Positions 45,690 to 55,739 of a DNA stretch of 64,000 bases are shown here, one piece after another. Both the position numbers and the translations under genes were made by a program. Under the pieces are notes generated by a model. It had not been told where the DNA came from, searched no databases, and was given only the letters and a program-made list of their open reading frames with translations. The DNA lies in NCBI GenBank assembly GCA_022865885.1, contig JALHSQ010000095.1, forward strand, positions 1 through 64,000. The letters are read 5' to 3'. Origin of the DNA: Candidatus Bathyarchaeota archaeon. GTDB taxonomy: Archaea > Thermoproteota > Bathyarchaeia > Bathyarchaeales > Bathycorpusculaceae. Each line of letters begins with the position of its first letter. Position 1 is the stretch's first letter.

Positions 45690-46133
45690 ATGCAGACAAC
45701 AAACAAACCAGTCACCGTAATGAATGCGGATGGACTCATTCTGGGAAGAATGGCAACCTACGTAGCCAAACGATTGCTGAATGGTGAGGAAATAGTAATA
45801 GTGAATGCTGAAAAAGCCATACTTTCCGGCAAGAAAAGCGGAAAATTGGAGGACGCTAAAGAATTCCTCGGAGTTGGAGCCCCACAAAGAGGACCATTCC
45901 ACTTCAGAAGACCAGATAGAATCGTCAGAAAAAGCGTAAGAGGCATGCTCCCAATCAAGCAACCGAAGGGCAAGCAAGCATACAAACGACTCAAAGTATA
46001 CTTGGGAGTACCAAGCGACCTCAAGGATCAAAAAATGGAGACACTAGTCGATGCTCAAGCCCGAAAACTAACCTGCCCATATCTGACAATTGGCGAATTC
46101 GCCAAGGAGATTGGATGGAACCCGGGTGAATGA
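45690..46133 (+). CDS. rpl13: Ribosomal protein uL13
   Basis: A 147-residue protein with [33 protein letters not shown] and the [20 protein letters not shown] core that contacts 23S rRNA. Its TGA overlaps the ATG of uS9 (ATGA), showing coupled translation. Confidence 0.97.
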   Translation: MQTTNKPVTVMNADGLILGRMATYVAKRLLNGEEIVIVNAEKAILSGKKSGKLEDAKEFLGVGAPQRGPFHFRRPDRIVRKSVRGMLPIKQPKGKQAYKRLKVYLGVPSDLKDQKMETLVDAQARKLTCPYLTIGEFAKEIGWNPGE

Positions 46134-46546
46134 TTATGCCAACAAAGAAGGTTCTAGTAGTCAGTGGAAAAAGAAAAACGGCCACAGCACGCGCTGTTGC
46201 AAGACCTGGGATTGGAAGAATACGCATAAACAAAATCCCATTAGAGATTCTTGAACCGGAAATCTCGCGTGAAAAAATAAAGGAACCACTCTTGCAGGCT
46301 GGGGATGATGTTTGGAAACAACTGGACATAAATGTAACAGTCTCGGGTGGCGGCTTCATGGGGCAGGCTGAAGCGGCAAGAATGGCTGTCGCAAATGCAT
46401 TGCTAAAATGGACCAAGAGCGCGCATTTGCGCACAGTTCTCGCTGAGTATGACAGAACAATGATCGTTGGAGATTCAAGAAAGAAAGAGCCTAAGAAGTT
46501 CGGTGGACCTGGGGCACGAGCAAAGGGACAGAAGAGCTATAGATAG
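46130..46546 (+). CDS. rps9: Ribosomal protein uS9
   Basis: A 138-residue protein: [20 protein letters not shown] near the start, [20 protein letters not shown], and the C-terminal [14 protein letters not shown] whose basic end reaches tRNA in the P site. ATG 46136 is an alternative start two codons later. Followed by rpo10 after 14 bp. Confidence 0.97.
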   Translation: MIMPTKKVLVVSGKRKTATARAVARPGIGRIRINKIPLEILEPEISREKIKEPLLQAGDDVWKQLDINVTVSGGGFMGQAEAARMAVANALLKWTKSAHLRTVLAEYDRTMIVGDSRKKEPKKFGGPGARAKGQKSYR

Positions 46547-46560
46547 CGGGGTTCTGCTGA

Positions 46561-46791
46561 ATGATTATTCCTGTAAGATGCTTCACGTGTGGCAAACTGG
46601 TAGGGGATAAGTGGGAGGAGTTCGCAAGAAGAGTCAAGGCTGGAGAGAATGCAGGCGACGTTTTGGATGACCTAGAAATTAAGCGATATTGTTGCCGTCG
46701 CATGTTGCTGTCGCACGTAGAAATAATCGACGAGGTCCTACGTTTCTATGAAGAAGCCGAGAAACGAAAAGAGGCAAGAGGAAACTACTGA
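46561..46791 (+). CDS. rpoN: RNA polymerase subunit Rpo10 (RpoN)
   Basis: A 76-residue zinc-binding subunit: [18 protein letters not shown] supplies the first CxxC pair and [14 protein letters not shown] the second. It bridges Rpo3 and Rpo11 in the polymerase. In many archaea rpoK follows between rpoN and enolase; here enolase begins 22 bp after the stop, so rpoK is not in this place. Confidence 0.96.
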   Translation: MIIPVRCFTCGKLVGDKWEEFARRVKAGENAGDVLDDLEIKRYCCRRMLLSHVEIIDEVLRFYEEAEKRKEARGNY

Positions 46792-46813
46792 GTCAGATGA
46801 AAAGGAGAAAAGC

Positions 46814-48076
46814 ATGTCAACAGTCATCGAGGACCTCATTGCTAGAAGAGTCTACAATAGTCGTGGAGAAGAAACAGTAGAAGTTGATGTTGTAACAACC
46901 TCTGGTTTCGGTCGAGTCTCCGCTCCTGCTGGAAAAAGCCGCGGAAAATCTGAAGTTGTCTACTACCCACAAAATAGCGTAGAGCAAGCATTAAAGAAAG
47001 TGGAGGAAAGCGTAGCTCCAGAAATTGTAGGGTTAAACGCAGACTACCAAGAAGAGATTGATAGGACACTGCATGAAATTGACGGTTCAAAAGACTTCAA
47101 AGTGATCGGAGGAAACACTGCTTTTGCCGTATCATTGGCTAATGCGGAGGCAGCTGCAAACTCCTATGGTTCTCTTCTTTTTCAGTATTTAGGAGGTCAC
47201 GTTGCACACGAGCTTCCTTACCCGTTAGGTAACACTATAAGCGGCGGACAACATGGATCCGGAAAAACTCCAGATATACAGGAGTTTCTAGTTCTACCAT
47301 ATGGAGCCGACTCGTTTGTGGAGGCAGCTGCGACTAACGTGCAAGCTCACAGAAAGATTGGTGAAATACTCAAGAAAAAGGACAAATTATTCACCGGAGG
47401 AAAGAGTGACGAAGGAGCTTGGGTAGCAAACGTCGGAGACCTAGAGGCCCTCGAAATCCTGGCAAATGCATGTGAAGAAGTGAGTGATGAACTGGGATCC
47501 GAATGCGGTGCAGGCATTGACGTCGCAGGTTCCTCGTTATGGAATGGCAAGGGACGAAGTTATGTTTATGAAAGGGAAAGGAAAAAACGAAACCCAGGCG
47601 AACAACTCGATTTCATATTAGAGCTTATAAAGAAGTATCACCTTGCTTACGTTGAAGATGCCTTTCACGAAGAAGATTTCACAGGCTTCGCAGAACTCGC
47701 CAAGAAAGCAAAGAACTGCTTGATCTGTGGCGACGACCTGTTCACTACAAACATTGAAAGGCTTAGCCGCGGAATAAAAACCAAAGCAGCCAACGCCATA
47801 ATAATAAAGGTGAACCAAGTTGGCACCCTTACGGATGCCTCAGAAACCGTTGAAAAGGCAAGAAAGAACGGTTACACTCCGATAATGGCACATCGTTCCG
47901 GCGACACATGTGACTGGCACATAGCCCACTTAGCAGTTGCCTTCAAGTGTCCAATAATAAAAACAGGAATCGTTGAAGGCGCACGAATAGCGAAAATAAA
48001 CGAATTGATAAGAATAGAGGAGTTCTTGGGCAATAGGGCCGAAATGGCCGATCTCAAGAACAGCGTAGGAGGATAA
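46814..48076 (+). CDS. eno: Enolase
   Basis: A 420-residue glycolytic enzyme interconverting 2-phosphoglycerate and phosphoenolpyruvate. The start ATG 46814 is preceded by aaaggag; the frame extends upstream into rpoN, which is an artefact. Active-site features: IEDLIARRVYNSRGEETVEV, GGQHGSGKTPDIQEFL, the ED and DD metal ligands in YVEDAFHEED and CGDDLF, the catalytic lysine in IIIKVNQVGTL, and AHRSGDTCDWHIAHLAVA. Location within a ribosomal operon is common in archaea. Confidence 0.96.
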   Translation: MSTVIEDLIARRVYNSRGEETVEVDVVTTSGFGRVSAPAGKSRGKSEVVYYPQNSVEQALKKVEESVAPEIVGLNADYQEEIDRTLHEIDGSKDFKVIGGNTAFAVSLANAEAAANSYGSLLFQYLGGHVAHELPYPLGNTISGGQHGSGKTPDIQEFLVLPYGADSFVEAAATNVQAHRKIGEILKKKDKLFTGGKSDEGAWVANVGDLEALEILANACEEVSDELGSECGAGIDVAGSSLWNGKGRSYVYERERKKRNPGEQLDFILELIKKYHLAYVEDAFHEEDFTGFAELAKKAKNCLICGDDLFTTNIERLSRGIKTKAANAIIIKVNQVGTLTDASETVEKARKNGYTPIMAHRSGDTCDWHIAHLAVAFKCPIIKTGIVEGARIAKINELIRIEEFLGNRAEMADLKNSVGG

Positions 48077-48080
48077 GAAA

Positions 48081-48821
48081 GTGTCAGAAGACGAAGAGAT
48101 CAAGAAAGAAGCTGAAAACGAGGAAGAAACAAAAACATTAGACATAGAGGAAAGTAGGCCTGAAACTACAGGCGAAACGCAGGGACCAGAGGTATCCATC
48201 CCTGAAGAAGGACTGTTACTGCCGAGAGATACGTTGCTGTCTGCAGGAATACATATTGGAACCAGAATGAAAACAGGCGACATGGAACAATTCATCTATC
48301 GTGTAAGACCAGACGGCCTATTCGTACTGGATGTTAAGAAAACTGACGAACGCATAAGAGCTACTGCAAAATTCCTTGCACGATTTGAGCCAACAAAGGT
48401 CGCAGCAGCTGCAGCGAGACTTTACGCCCAAGAACCAGTCAAGAAATTCTGCGAAGTAACCAAAGCAACTCCGGTGGCAGGTCGCTTCATCCCAGGTCTC
48501 TTGTCAAATCCACTGTATCCCAACCGAATCGAACCAGAAGTGCTTGTAGTATCTGATCCGAGAGCCGATGCCCAAGCAGTAAAAGAAGCGGCCGCTGTAG
48601 GTATCCCCGTAGTTGCGCTGTGCAGCACGGATAACGAGTTTGCCGGAATAGATCTGGTTATCCCAACAAACAACAAGGGCAGACGAGCTTTGGCTGTCAT
48701 ATATTGGCTTCTAGCGAGACAAGTGCTGCGAGAAAGAGGAGAACTCCCAGCTGACAAAGACCTATCCGCGGCAATCGATGATTTCGAGGCAAAGATCACT
48801 AGGGAAGAGGAGGAAATCTAA
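48081..48821 (+). CDS. rps2: Ribosomal protein uS2
   Basis: A 246-residue protein from GTG. The first 45 residues are acidic and probably disordered; the conserved fold starts at LLSAGIHIGTRMKTGDM, with FVLDVKKTDERI, RFIPGLLSNPLY and VVALCSTDNEFAGIDLVIP. The acidic extension (many E, few hydrophobics) is longer than in most archaeal uS2. Confidence 0.96.
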   Translation: MSEDEEIKKEAENEEETKTLDIEESRPETTGETQGPEVSIPEEGLLLPRDTLLSAGIHIGTRMKTGDMEQFIYRVRPDGLFVLDVKKTDERIRATAKFLARFEPTKVAAAAARLYAQEPVKKFCEVTKATPVAGRFIPGLLSNPLYPNRIEPEVLVVSDPRADAQAVKEAAAVGIPVVALCSTDNEFAGIDLVIPTNNKGRRALAVIYWLLARQVLRERGELPADKDLSAAIDDFEAKITREEEEI

Positions 48822-48825
48822 CGTA

Positions 48826-49677
48826 ATGGTGAAGGTTCGGCTACCATGCCAAGCCGGAGCCTTCTACGAAAGAAACGCAGAATCACTTAAAGAACAAATA
48901 GAAGCCTGTTTTCTTCACAGATTCGGACCGGGAAAACTTCCAGAAGTGAACGATGCTAGCCTAAGTCGTGTGGTAGGACTAATTTGCCCACATGCAGGTT
49001 ACATGTTTTCCGGCCCAATAGCATCTCACGCTTATTACAGGCTTGCTGTTGATGGGAGACCAGACACCGTCGTCATACTTGGTCCTAATCATACTGGCCA
49101 GGGCAGCGCCTTGGCAGCCATGCGAGAAGGTTTTTGGCGGACACCACTAGGTGACGTTGAAGTTGACACAGAAACAGCTAACCGAATCGTACGAGGCTCA
49201 AACATAATTGACATAGACGATTCAGCCCATAACCTTGAACATTCAATTGAAGTTCAACTTCCATTCCTCCAGTATCTTTATGGTCAGGAATTCAAGATTG
49301 TACCAATATGCTTCTTGATGCAAGATTTGACCTCGGCCAGAGATGTCGGTCATGTTCTGGGCAAGGTTCTGGCTGGAAGAAACGCAGTTGTAATAGCCTC
49401 ATCGGATATGACACATTATGAGACACAGGAAGAAGCCTTGAAGAATGACATGTTAGCTATTGAAGCGGTGCAAGCAATGGATGAAGACAAGTTTTATTCT
49501 ATCATTGAGGAGCACAACATCAGCGCTTGTGGATATGGCCCCATAGTCACTCTTATTACAGCTGCCAAACTCATGAGTGGAAAAGAAGCAAAGCTATTAT
49601 GCTATAAGACTAGTGGAGATATAATTGGCGACCACTCAAGTGTAGTTGGGTATGCCGCCGTTTGTTTCACAAAATAG
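48826..49677 (+). CDS. MEMO1/AmmeMemoRadiSam-family protein
   Basis: A 283-residue protein from ATG 48826; an open extension into rps2 is not used. The MEMO fold is recognised by LICPHAGYMFSGPIASHAYY, VVILGPNHTGQG, ahead of NLEHSIEVQLPFLQYLYG and ASSDMTHYE: histidines and aspartates able to bind a metal as in the related extradiol dioxygenases. Its reaction is unknown. It sits between uS2 and mevalonate kinase, its usual place in archaea. Confidence 0.93.
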   Translation: MVKVRLPCQAGAFYERNAESLKEQIEACFLHRFGPGKLPEVNDASLSRVVGLICPHAGYMFSGPIASHAYYRLAVDGRPDTVVILGPNHTGQGSALAAMREGFWRTPLGDVEVDTETANRIVRGSNIIDIDDSAHNLEHSIEVQLPFLQYLYGQEFKIVPICFLMQDLTSARDVGHVLGKVLAGRNAVVIASSDMTHYETQEEALKNDMLAIEAVQAMDEDKFYSIIEEHNISACGYGPIVTLITAAKLMSGKEAKLLCYKTSGDIIGDHSSVVGYAAVCFTK

Positions 49678-49686
49678 TGGTATAGA

Positions 49687-50670
49687 ATGGGTGTCGTTGC
49701 CTCAGCGCCCGCGAAAGTAATACTCTTCGGGGAACACTTTGTAGTCTACGGCGAACCAGCAATAGTCTTGGCCATGGATAGAAGAGTCTACGTAAAAGTG
49801 GAAAACCAAGAGGATAACACTCTTCACGTGCGATCAACAAACCTAAACCTTGCAGCATGCTTTGAGAAAAACAGATTCAGAATTGAACAAGGTGACCCAA
49901 AAGAAGCAAGACTGAGATTTGAACCAGTCAGACAGGTCGTGGAAAGAATCATCGAAGAACACGGCGCAAGCGTCGGTTTGAATGTTGAGATTAACTCAAC
50001 TGTTCCTGTGGGTGCTGGCCTCGGGTCTTCTGCTGCTGTGATTGCAGCTACGATAGTAGCGGTGAGTACTCTCCTAAACGTGAAATTGCATAAAGAGGAT
50101 GTTTTCCGTTTGACTTGCGAGGCGGAAAAAGTGGTTCACGGCGCCTCATCAGGAGTAGACCCAGCGATCGCGACTTTTGGTGGTATCATCTTGTTCCAAA
50201 TGGACACAGGGTTCAAACCGCTGGATCTTAGAATGGATATACCACTTGTCATTGGTGACACTGGCGTTGAAAGATCCACGAAAGCTCAGGTTGAAAAAGT
50301 GAAGAGCATTATGGAAAAGTATCCACAAATTGCCCAGCTCATGATGAACACTGTACGCGAAATCGTTCTGAGAGCCATGGATGCATTGAAAGAAAACGAT
50401 TTGGAAACTGTCGGATCGTTGATGAACGTGAATCACGCCTTGCTTTACGGAGTCGGCGTGTCAGACGAATCTTTAGAGTGGCTAATCAATGCAGCCCGCA
50501 AAGCTGGAGCTCTTGGCGCAAAATTGACTGGCGCGGGCGGAGGAGGATGCATGATAGCCCTATCAAACGAAGAGAAACTTGACAGAATTTCAGAAGCCAT
50601 TCAGAACGCTGGTGGAAGATCGTTCAAAGCCAGAAAAACAGACGAAGGTGTAAGAATTGAACAAAACTGA
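49687..50670 (+). CDS. mvk: Mevalonate kinase
   Basis: A 327-residue GHMP kinase: SAPAKVILFGEHFVVYGEPA, the phosphate loop PVGAGLGSSAAV, and KLTGAGGGGCMIAL near the end. It phosphorylates mevalonate to mevalonate 5-phosphate, first kinase step of archaeal isoprenoid synthesis. Isopentenyl phosphate kinase follows with a 14-bp overlap. Confidence 0.95.
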   Translation: MGVVASAPAKVILFGEHFVVYGEPAIVLAMDRRVYVKVENQEDNTLHVRSTNLNLAACFEKNRFRIEQGDPKEARLRFEPVRQVVERIIEEHGASVGLNVEINSTVPVGAGLGSSAAVIAATIVAVSTLLNVKLHKEDVFRLTCEAEKVVHGASSGVDPAIATFGGIILFQMDTGFKPLDLRMDIPLVIGDTGVERSTKAQVEKVKSIMEKYPQIAQLMMNTVREIVLRAMDALKENDLETVGSLMNVNHALLYGVGVSDESLEWLINAARKAGALGAKLTGAGGGGCMIALSNEEKLDRISEAIQNAGGRSFKARKTDEGVRIEQN

Positions 50671-51457
50671 TGCCACGATCCTGAAAATTGGCGGATCCGT
50701 AATAACGGATAAGAACGGCGAATTGACCGCTCAAACACAAGTCATAGATCGTCTAGCAAACGAAGTTGAAAAGGCAGACACAAGAAACCTGATTATAGTT
50801 CATGGCGGCGGAAGCTTTGGACACCCAGCTGCACAAAGAAATGCCATCAAAGAAGGATTAAGAGACCCGAAACAACTAGTCGGTTTTGCCGAAACCCATC
50901 ACTTCATGACTGTGCTAAACGGTCTCATGATGGACTCACTGATAATGCATAACGTTCCAGCAGTGAGCGTCACACCATCATCCTGCATAACAACAGAGAA
51001 CGGCCGGATCAAGAGCTTCGAAGACACACCCTTGAAAATGCTACTCGAAACAGGCTTCCTTCCAGTCTTATATGGAGACGCCGTGATAGATACAAAGCTG
51101 GGATTCACCATATTATCAGGCGATCAGCTTGTTTCCACCCTAGCAACAAAATTCAATGCTGACCGCATCATCATAGGCGTCGACGTTGACGGATTATACG
51201 ATGCCGACCCGAAAGCCGAGAAAACTGCAAAACTGTTCACGCATTTGACGATAGATGAACTGAAGAAGCTGAAAAGCAAGCTGGGCAAACCGACTGTCTG
51301 CGACGTCACAGGTGGTATGTTCGGCAAAATAGAGGAACTTCTACCCGCTCTTGAAAGAGGAATCACCGCAACAATAGTAAACGCAACAAAACCAAACCAC
51401 ATCTACCGGGCTCTGAAAAGAGACAGCATAGAGGGAACAACTATAGAGAAGAGATAG
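50657..51457 (+). CDS. ipk: Isopentenyl phosphate kinase
   Basis: A 266-residue amino-acid-kinase-fold protein from TTG. Hallmarks: ILKIGGSVITDKNGE, IVHGGGSFGHPAAQ with the catalytic histidine, GDAVIDTKLGFTILSGD and DVTGGMFGKIEELL. It makes isopentenyl diphosphate from isopentenyl phosphate and marks the archaeal form of the mevalonate pathway, which needs a decarboxylase acting on a monophosphate (see the UbiD-family gene at 15567). Confidence 0.95.
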   Translation: MNKTDATILKIGGSVITDKNGELTAQTQVIDRLANEVEKADTRNLIIVHGGGSFGHPAAQRNAIKEGLRDPKQLVGFAETHHFMTVLNGLMMDSLIMHNVPAVSVTPSSCITTENGRIKSFEDTPLKMLLETGFLPVLYGDAVIDTKLGFTILSGDQLVSTLATKFNADRIIIGVDVDGLYDADPKAEKTAKLFTHLTIDELKKLKSKLGKPTVCDVTGGMFGKIEELLPALERGITATIVNATKPNHIYRALKRDSIEGTTIEKR

Positions 51458-51459
51458 AA

Positions 51460-52563
51460 ATGACTATTGAAACAAGGAAAAGAAAAGCCGATCACATTAG
51501 AATCAGCCTAAACCATGACGTACAAGCCCGAAAGGCAACGACAGGTCTAGAAGATGTCTGCTTCATCCACAAAGCATTGCCAGAGATCAACAAGAAACAG
51601 GTAGATCTGTCAACTACAGTCTTTGGACACAAGTTTGCCGCGCCATTGATAGTAGGCGCGATAACGGGCGGAACTCCAGAAGCAATGAAGATCAATGCAA
51701 CGATAGCTGAAGCCGTTGAAGAAACTGGCTTGGGAATGGGTGTAGGAAGCCAAAGGGCAGCAATAGACGACAAGAAACTTGAAAAGACTTTTGCCATAGT
51801 AAGGAAGAAGGCACCGACTGCTTTCATAATCGCAAACATCGGAGGCGTTCAGCTTGTCAACGGCTACGGGTTACGAGAAGTAAAAAGAGCAGTGGAAATG
51901 ATTGAAGCTGACGCCATTGCGATACATCTGAATCCTCTGCAAGAGGCAGTTCAGCCGGAAGGCCAGACAGATTTCAAAGGTGTACTTGAAAAAATATGCG
52001 AGATCGCAAATGAACTTGACAAACCTGTTATTGCCAAAGAGACAGGAGCAGGTATAGCCGCGGAGGAGGCCAAGAAGCTTGAGGATGCTGGCGTCAAAGG
52101 CATAGACATAAGCGGTTCCGGCGGTACAAGTTGGGCAGCAGTTGAATATTACCGGGCCAAGGAAAGCAAAAACAGTACACAACTCCGATTAGGCGATGTT
52201 TTCTGGGATTGGGGCATTCCGACTGCTGTGAGCATCGTGGAAGTCTCCCAAACGGTAAACGCGGCCGTCATTGCTTCTGGTGGAATACGCAACGGCGTGG
52301 ATGTCGCCAAAGCAATAGCTCTCGGTGCAAGCTTGACGAGTTCCTCGCAACCAATTCTGCATGCGGCAATCAAGAACGTGAATGAAACGAAAATGGCACT
52401 CTCACTCCTGATTGATGAATTGAGAAACGCGATGTTCCTCGTCGGCGCAGAATCTGTGAAGAGTCTACGGAAAACTCCGGTGGTCATAACAGGCAAGATA
52501 GCAGATTGGCTGAGAACGCGAGGATTCAACGTTGAAAATTATGCGCGAAAAGGGAGGAACTGA
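51460..52563 (+). CDS. fni: Type 2 isopentenyl-diphosphate delta-isomerase
   Basis: A 367-residue FMN-dependent TIM-barrel enzyme: APLIVGAITGGTPEAMKIN, GMGVGSQRAAI, AIHLNPLQEAVQPEGQTDF with the conserved substrate-binding residues, KETGAGIAAEEAKKLEDAG and GIDISGSGGTSWAAVE. It interconverts IPP and DMAPP using reduced flavin. In line with the isoprenoid genes on both sides, two bases after ipk. Confidence 0.95.
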   Translation: MTIETRKRKADHIRISLNHDVQARKATTGLEDVCFIHKALPEINKKQVDLSTTVFGHKFAAPLIVGAITGGTPEAMKINATIAEAVEETGLGMGVGSQRAAIDDKKLEKTFAIVRKKAPTAFIIANIGGVQLVNGYGLREVKRAVEMIEADAIAIHLNPLQEAVQPEGQTDFKGVLEKICEIANELDKPVIAKETGAGIAAEEAKKLEDAGVKGIDISGSGGTSWAAVEYYRAKESKNSTQLRLGDVFWDWGIPTAVSIVEVSQTVNAAVIASGGIRNGVDVAKAIALGASLTSSSQPILHAAIKNVNETKMALSLLIDELRNAMFLVGAESVKSLRKTPVVITGKIADWLRTRGFNVENYARKGRN

Positions 52564-52566
52564 ACC

Positions 52567-53637
52567 TTGGACATTGACAAGTTCCTTGAAGAGAAAGCCG
52601 CCTTGGTAAATAAGACAATCGAGAAATATATCCCGAGAACTTTCTCAAAAAAGGAAGCCCTTTTCAGAATCAATCCACCAAACTACGCATACAATCTTGA
52701 GGCTTTGAACAAGGCGATTGCAGAACCCATCTGGGAGTTTCTTGACAGAGGAGGCAAACGTTGGCGGCCAGCCTTGTTCCTATTGATCTGCGAAGCACTA
52801 GGCAAGAACCCAGATGATTTTGCTGACTTCGCCATTATCCCAGAAGTAGTTCATAACGGAACACTAATGATAGATGACATTGAAGACTCTTCAGAATACC
52901 GAAGGGGAAAACCAGCTACTTATAGGATCTACGGCTTGGACATCGCCATAAACGTCGGAAACGCAATGTACTATTTGCCGCTCTTGCCGCTCATGGAGAA
53001 AAAACAGAAGATTACCCTCAGAAAACGCTGCGAAATCTACGAGATTTACATGCAAGAGATGATCAACCTGAGCCTCGGCCAGGCCATGGACATAGCATGG
53101 CACAGAGGCCTAGCAAACTCGGACCATGTTAAAGAAAAAGACTACATGCAGATGTGCGCCTACAAGACGGGAACCTTGGCAAGGATGTCTGCCAAGATCG
53201 CCTCCGTTCTTGCAGGCGCCAACCACGAACTCGTGCTTGCACTCGGACGCTTTGCTGAGAATGTAGGTGTGGCCTTTCAAATGCAAGACGATATGCTTGA
53301 CCTAACCAGCAAGGAGTTTGAGAAAAAGAAAGGCGGCCGCGGCCAAGACATAACGGAAGGAAAGAGAACCCTAATCATTATCCACACGTTGAGAGTCGCT
53401 AGCGCCAAAGACAAAAGGAGACTTGTTCAGATTCTCAACATGCACACTTCAGATCAAAGAATCAAAGACGAAGCAATCGCAATAATAGAAAAACATGAGT
53501 CCATAGACTACGTGAGACGACTCGCGAGGAGAATGATTGAGGAGAGCTGGAAAGAAGCCGAAAGACTTCTGCCCAATTCAAGTGGAAAAGAAAAGTTAAA
53601 AGCCTTCGCAGAATTCTTGATTGAAAGAAACACCTGA
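52567..53637 (+). CDS. idsA: Polyprenyl (geranylgeranyl) diphosphate synthase
   Basis: A 356-residue trans-prenyltransferase from TTG. The first aspartate-rich motif is in LMIDDIEDSSEYRRGKP, the second in QMQDDMLDLTS, and RGGKRWRPALF holds the arginine and lysine of the IPP site. The chain-length-determining residues before the first motif could not be judged, so farnesyl or geranylgeranyl product is inferred from the archaeal lipid context. GluRS starts within its last codons. Confidence 0.93.
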   Translation: MDIDKFLEEKAALVNKTIEKYIPRTFSKKEALFRINPPNYAYNLEALNKAIAEPIWEFLDRGGKRWRPALFLLICEALGKNPDDFADFAIIPEVVHNGTLMIDDIEDSSEYRRGKPATYRIYGLDIAINVGNAMYYLPLLPLMEKKQKITLRKRCEIYEIYMQEMINLSLGQAMDIAWHRGLANSDHVKEKDYMQMCAYKTGTLARMSAKIASVLAGANHELVLALGRFAENVGVAFQMQDDMLDLTSKEFEKKKGGRGQDITEGKRTLIIIHTLRVASAKDKRRLVQILNMHTSDQRIKDEAIAIIEKHESIDYVRRLARRMIEESWKEAERLLPNSSGKEKLKAFAEFLIERNT

Positions 53638-55414
53638 GCTGGGTAGAAGTGCAAATGCTTTGACACTTGAAGAAAATGCTGAGCTTAAGGAAGCAGTTCG
53701 GAAAATTGCTCTATTGAACGCTGTCAGACATGGGGGCAAAGCTCAGACAGGAGCAGTTATTGGGAAAATACTGGGTGAAAGACCAGAACTAAGAAACAAA
53801 ATAAAGGAAACATCTGTTCTTATAGATGTAATAATTCGAGAAGTTAACGACCTTCCTCTCGGAGAACAGAAACAGGTTGTTGAAGAGAAATGGCCGGAAG
53901 CCCTTGTAAAAGACAAGGCTGAGGAGAAGAAGCAGCTTCCTCCGTTACCCAACGCGGACAAATATAGGCAAATCGTCACACGGTTCTCACCCAACCCCGA
54001 TTGCGTCTTACACCTAGGATCAGCTAGAGCCATAATTCTATGCCACGAATACGCAAAACTGTATAAGGGAAAATTCATTCTACGTTTTGAGGACACAGAT
54101 CCAAAGATCAAAAGACCTGTTCTAGACTTTTATGAACGCATCAGACAAGATCTAGCATGGCTAGGCTGCAAACCAGATGAAGAATACATTCAGAGTGATC
54201 GAATCCCCTTATACTATAAGTATGCAGAGGAAATGCTGAAAGATGGCAACGCCTACGTCTGCATATGTCAACGCGAACTTTTCCGAAAAAAGACACTAAA
54301 CGGGAAACCCTGCGACTGCCGCAATCTGCCAACAGAAGAGCACCTGACAAGATGGCAACACATGCTCCAAGGAGACTACAGAGAAGGCGAAGCAGTAGTT
54401 CGCGTGAAGACCGAGTTAAACCATCCGAATCCGGCCGTCCGAGACTGGCCCGCTGCACGTGTTATAGACATTGAGAAATGCCCTCACCCAAGAGTCGGGA
54501 CTAAGTACCATGTATGGCCACTGTACAACCTTGCATGCGGCGTGGACGATCACCTATTGGGCATAACCCACATAATCAGAGGAAAAGAACACCTTACCAA
54601 CCAAGTCAGACAAGAATACATGTACCGCCACTTGGGTTGGAAGTACCCAGAAGCCATACACTATGGCAGACTCAAAATCACTGGCGCCTATCTAAGCAAA
54701 TCAAAAATCGTCCAAGGAATAAGAGAAGGATTGTTCAAGGATTGGGACGACCCGCGACTTGCTACATTCGCAGCTTTGAGAAAAAGGGGAATCACGCCGG
54801 AAGCCATCATGAAGATGATCATCGATATAGGCCCCAAGACTCAAGACGTCATCTTGAGTTGGGAGAATCTAAATGCATACAACCGCAAGATCCTGGATCC
54901 AACCGCTGAAAGATACTTCTTCGTGCAGAATCCAATAGAGCTGTCTGTCAAAAACATTCCAAGGACGTTCGTGGTGAAGCTTCGTTTGCATCCAGATCAC
55001 CTCGAAACAGGTTTTCGAGAATACATGATACAGCCTGAAGGAGACAGCAATCTGGCAAAATTCTGGGTTTCAAGGGGAGATATCGACGCTTCAAAAACTG
55101 AAAGCGTAATTCGTTTAATGGAACTGTTTAACGTGAAGATCGAGAAGGCCAATGCATACCTGGGTGACGCTGTTTTTGCCAGCGAATCCTATGAAGAAGC
55201 AAGACAAGTAAAGGCACAGTTAATTCACTGGATCCCGATTGGCAAAGACGTGCCTTGCCAAATCGTCATGCAAGACGCCGCCATTGTAGAAGGAATTGCT
55301 GAAAACATTTGCAGAAACCTGAAACCAAATGCAATGATACAGTTCGAACGGTTCGGCTTCGTTAGAATAGACAAAGTTAACAAGAAAATCACAGCTTACT
55401 ACGCCCATAAGTAG
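53621..55414 (+). CDS. gltX: Glutamyl-tRNA synthetase (archaeal type)
   Basis: A 597-residue class I synthetase. After an N-terminal helical domain of about 110 residues, the catalytic domain opens with RFSPNPDCVLHLGSARAI, where the HIGH motif reads HLGS, followed by FILRFEDTDPKIKRP. The second signature is YLSKSK. The C-terminal half is a GlnRS-like beta-barrel domain, as in archaea. It charges tRNA-Glu and, as a non-discriminating enzyme, probably tRNA-Gln. The HxGS variant resembles other TACK enzymes, by recollection. TTG start overlaps idsA. Confidence 0.93.
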   Translation: MKETPELGRSANALTLEENAELKEAVRKIALLNAVRHGGKAQTGAVIGKILGERPELRNKIKETSVLIDVIIREVNDLPLGEQKQVVEEKWPEALVKDKAEEKKQLPPLPNADKYRQIVTRFSPNPDCVLHLGSARAIILCHEYAKLYKGKFILRFEDTDPKIKRPVLDFYERIRQDLAWLGCKPDEEYIQSDRIPLYYKYAEEMLKDGNAYVCICQRELFRKKTLNGKPCDCRNLPTEEHLTRWQHMLQGDYREGEAVVRVKTELNHPNPAVRDWPAARVIDIEKCPHPRVGTKYHVWPLYNLACGVDDHLLGITHIIRGKEHLTNQVRQEYMYRHLGWKYPEAIHYGRLKITGAYLSKSKIVQGIREGLFKDWDDPRLATFAALRKRGITPEAIMKMIIDIGPKTQDVILSWENLNAYNRKILDPTAERYFFVQNPIELSVKNIPRTFVVKLRLHPDHLETGFREYMIQPEGDSNLAKFWVSRGDIDASKTESVIRLMELFNVKIEKANAYLGDAVFASESYEEARQVKAQLIHWIPIGKDVPCQIVMQDAAIVEGIAENICRNLKPNAMIQFERFGFVRIDKVNKKITAYYAHK

Positions 55415-55735
55415 ATGAAGGAAAAGAACATGCGCAAACAAGAAAAAGTGATAATGTGGCCTGCCTATTTTGACGCCACAAAGACCAGAAAGAATGGGAG
55501 ACGAGTACCCCGGAATCTGGCTGTTTCCTCACCAAAAGTCTCCGAGATCAAGGACGCGACAGATAGGCTTCATCGGGATTGCGAGCTGGTTTTGGATGCC
55601 GCATATCCGAAAATGCCTTGGCTGAAGACTGGAATGGCCCTCGTGAAGAAGAATAGATCGAAAGACTACACTATTCAGGAAATAACAGCACAATTATTGA
55701 AGATCCGCAACACATCTGCAGCAACAAAACAGTAG
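55415..55735 (+). CDS. srp19: Signal recognition particle 19 kDa protein
   Basis: A 106-residue SRP19: VIMWPAYFDATKTRKNGRRV near the start, RNLAVSSPKVSEIKDAT and a basic tail. It binds 7S RNA and enables SRP54 to bind. The start is ATG 55415, right after the gltX stop, or 55430. Last gene of the operon; eS8 converges four bases beyond. Confidence 0.95.
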   Translation: MKEKNMRKQEKVIMWPAYFDATKTRKNGRRVPRNLAVSSPKVSEIKDATDRLHRDCELVLDAAYPKMPWLKTGMALVKKNRSKDYTIQEITAQLLKIRNTSAATKQ

Positions 55736-55739
55736 AAAA

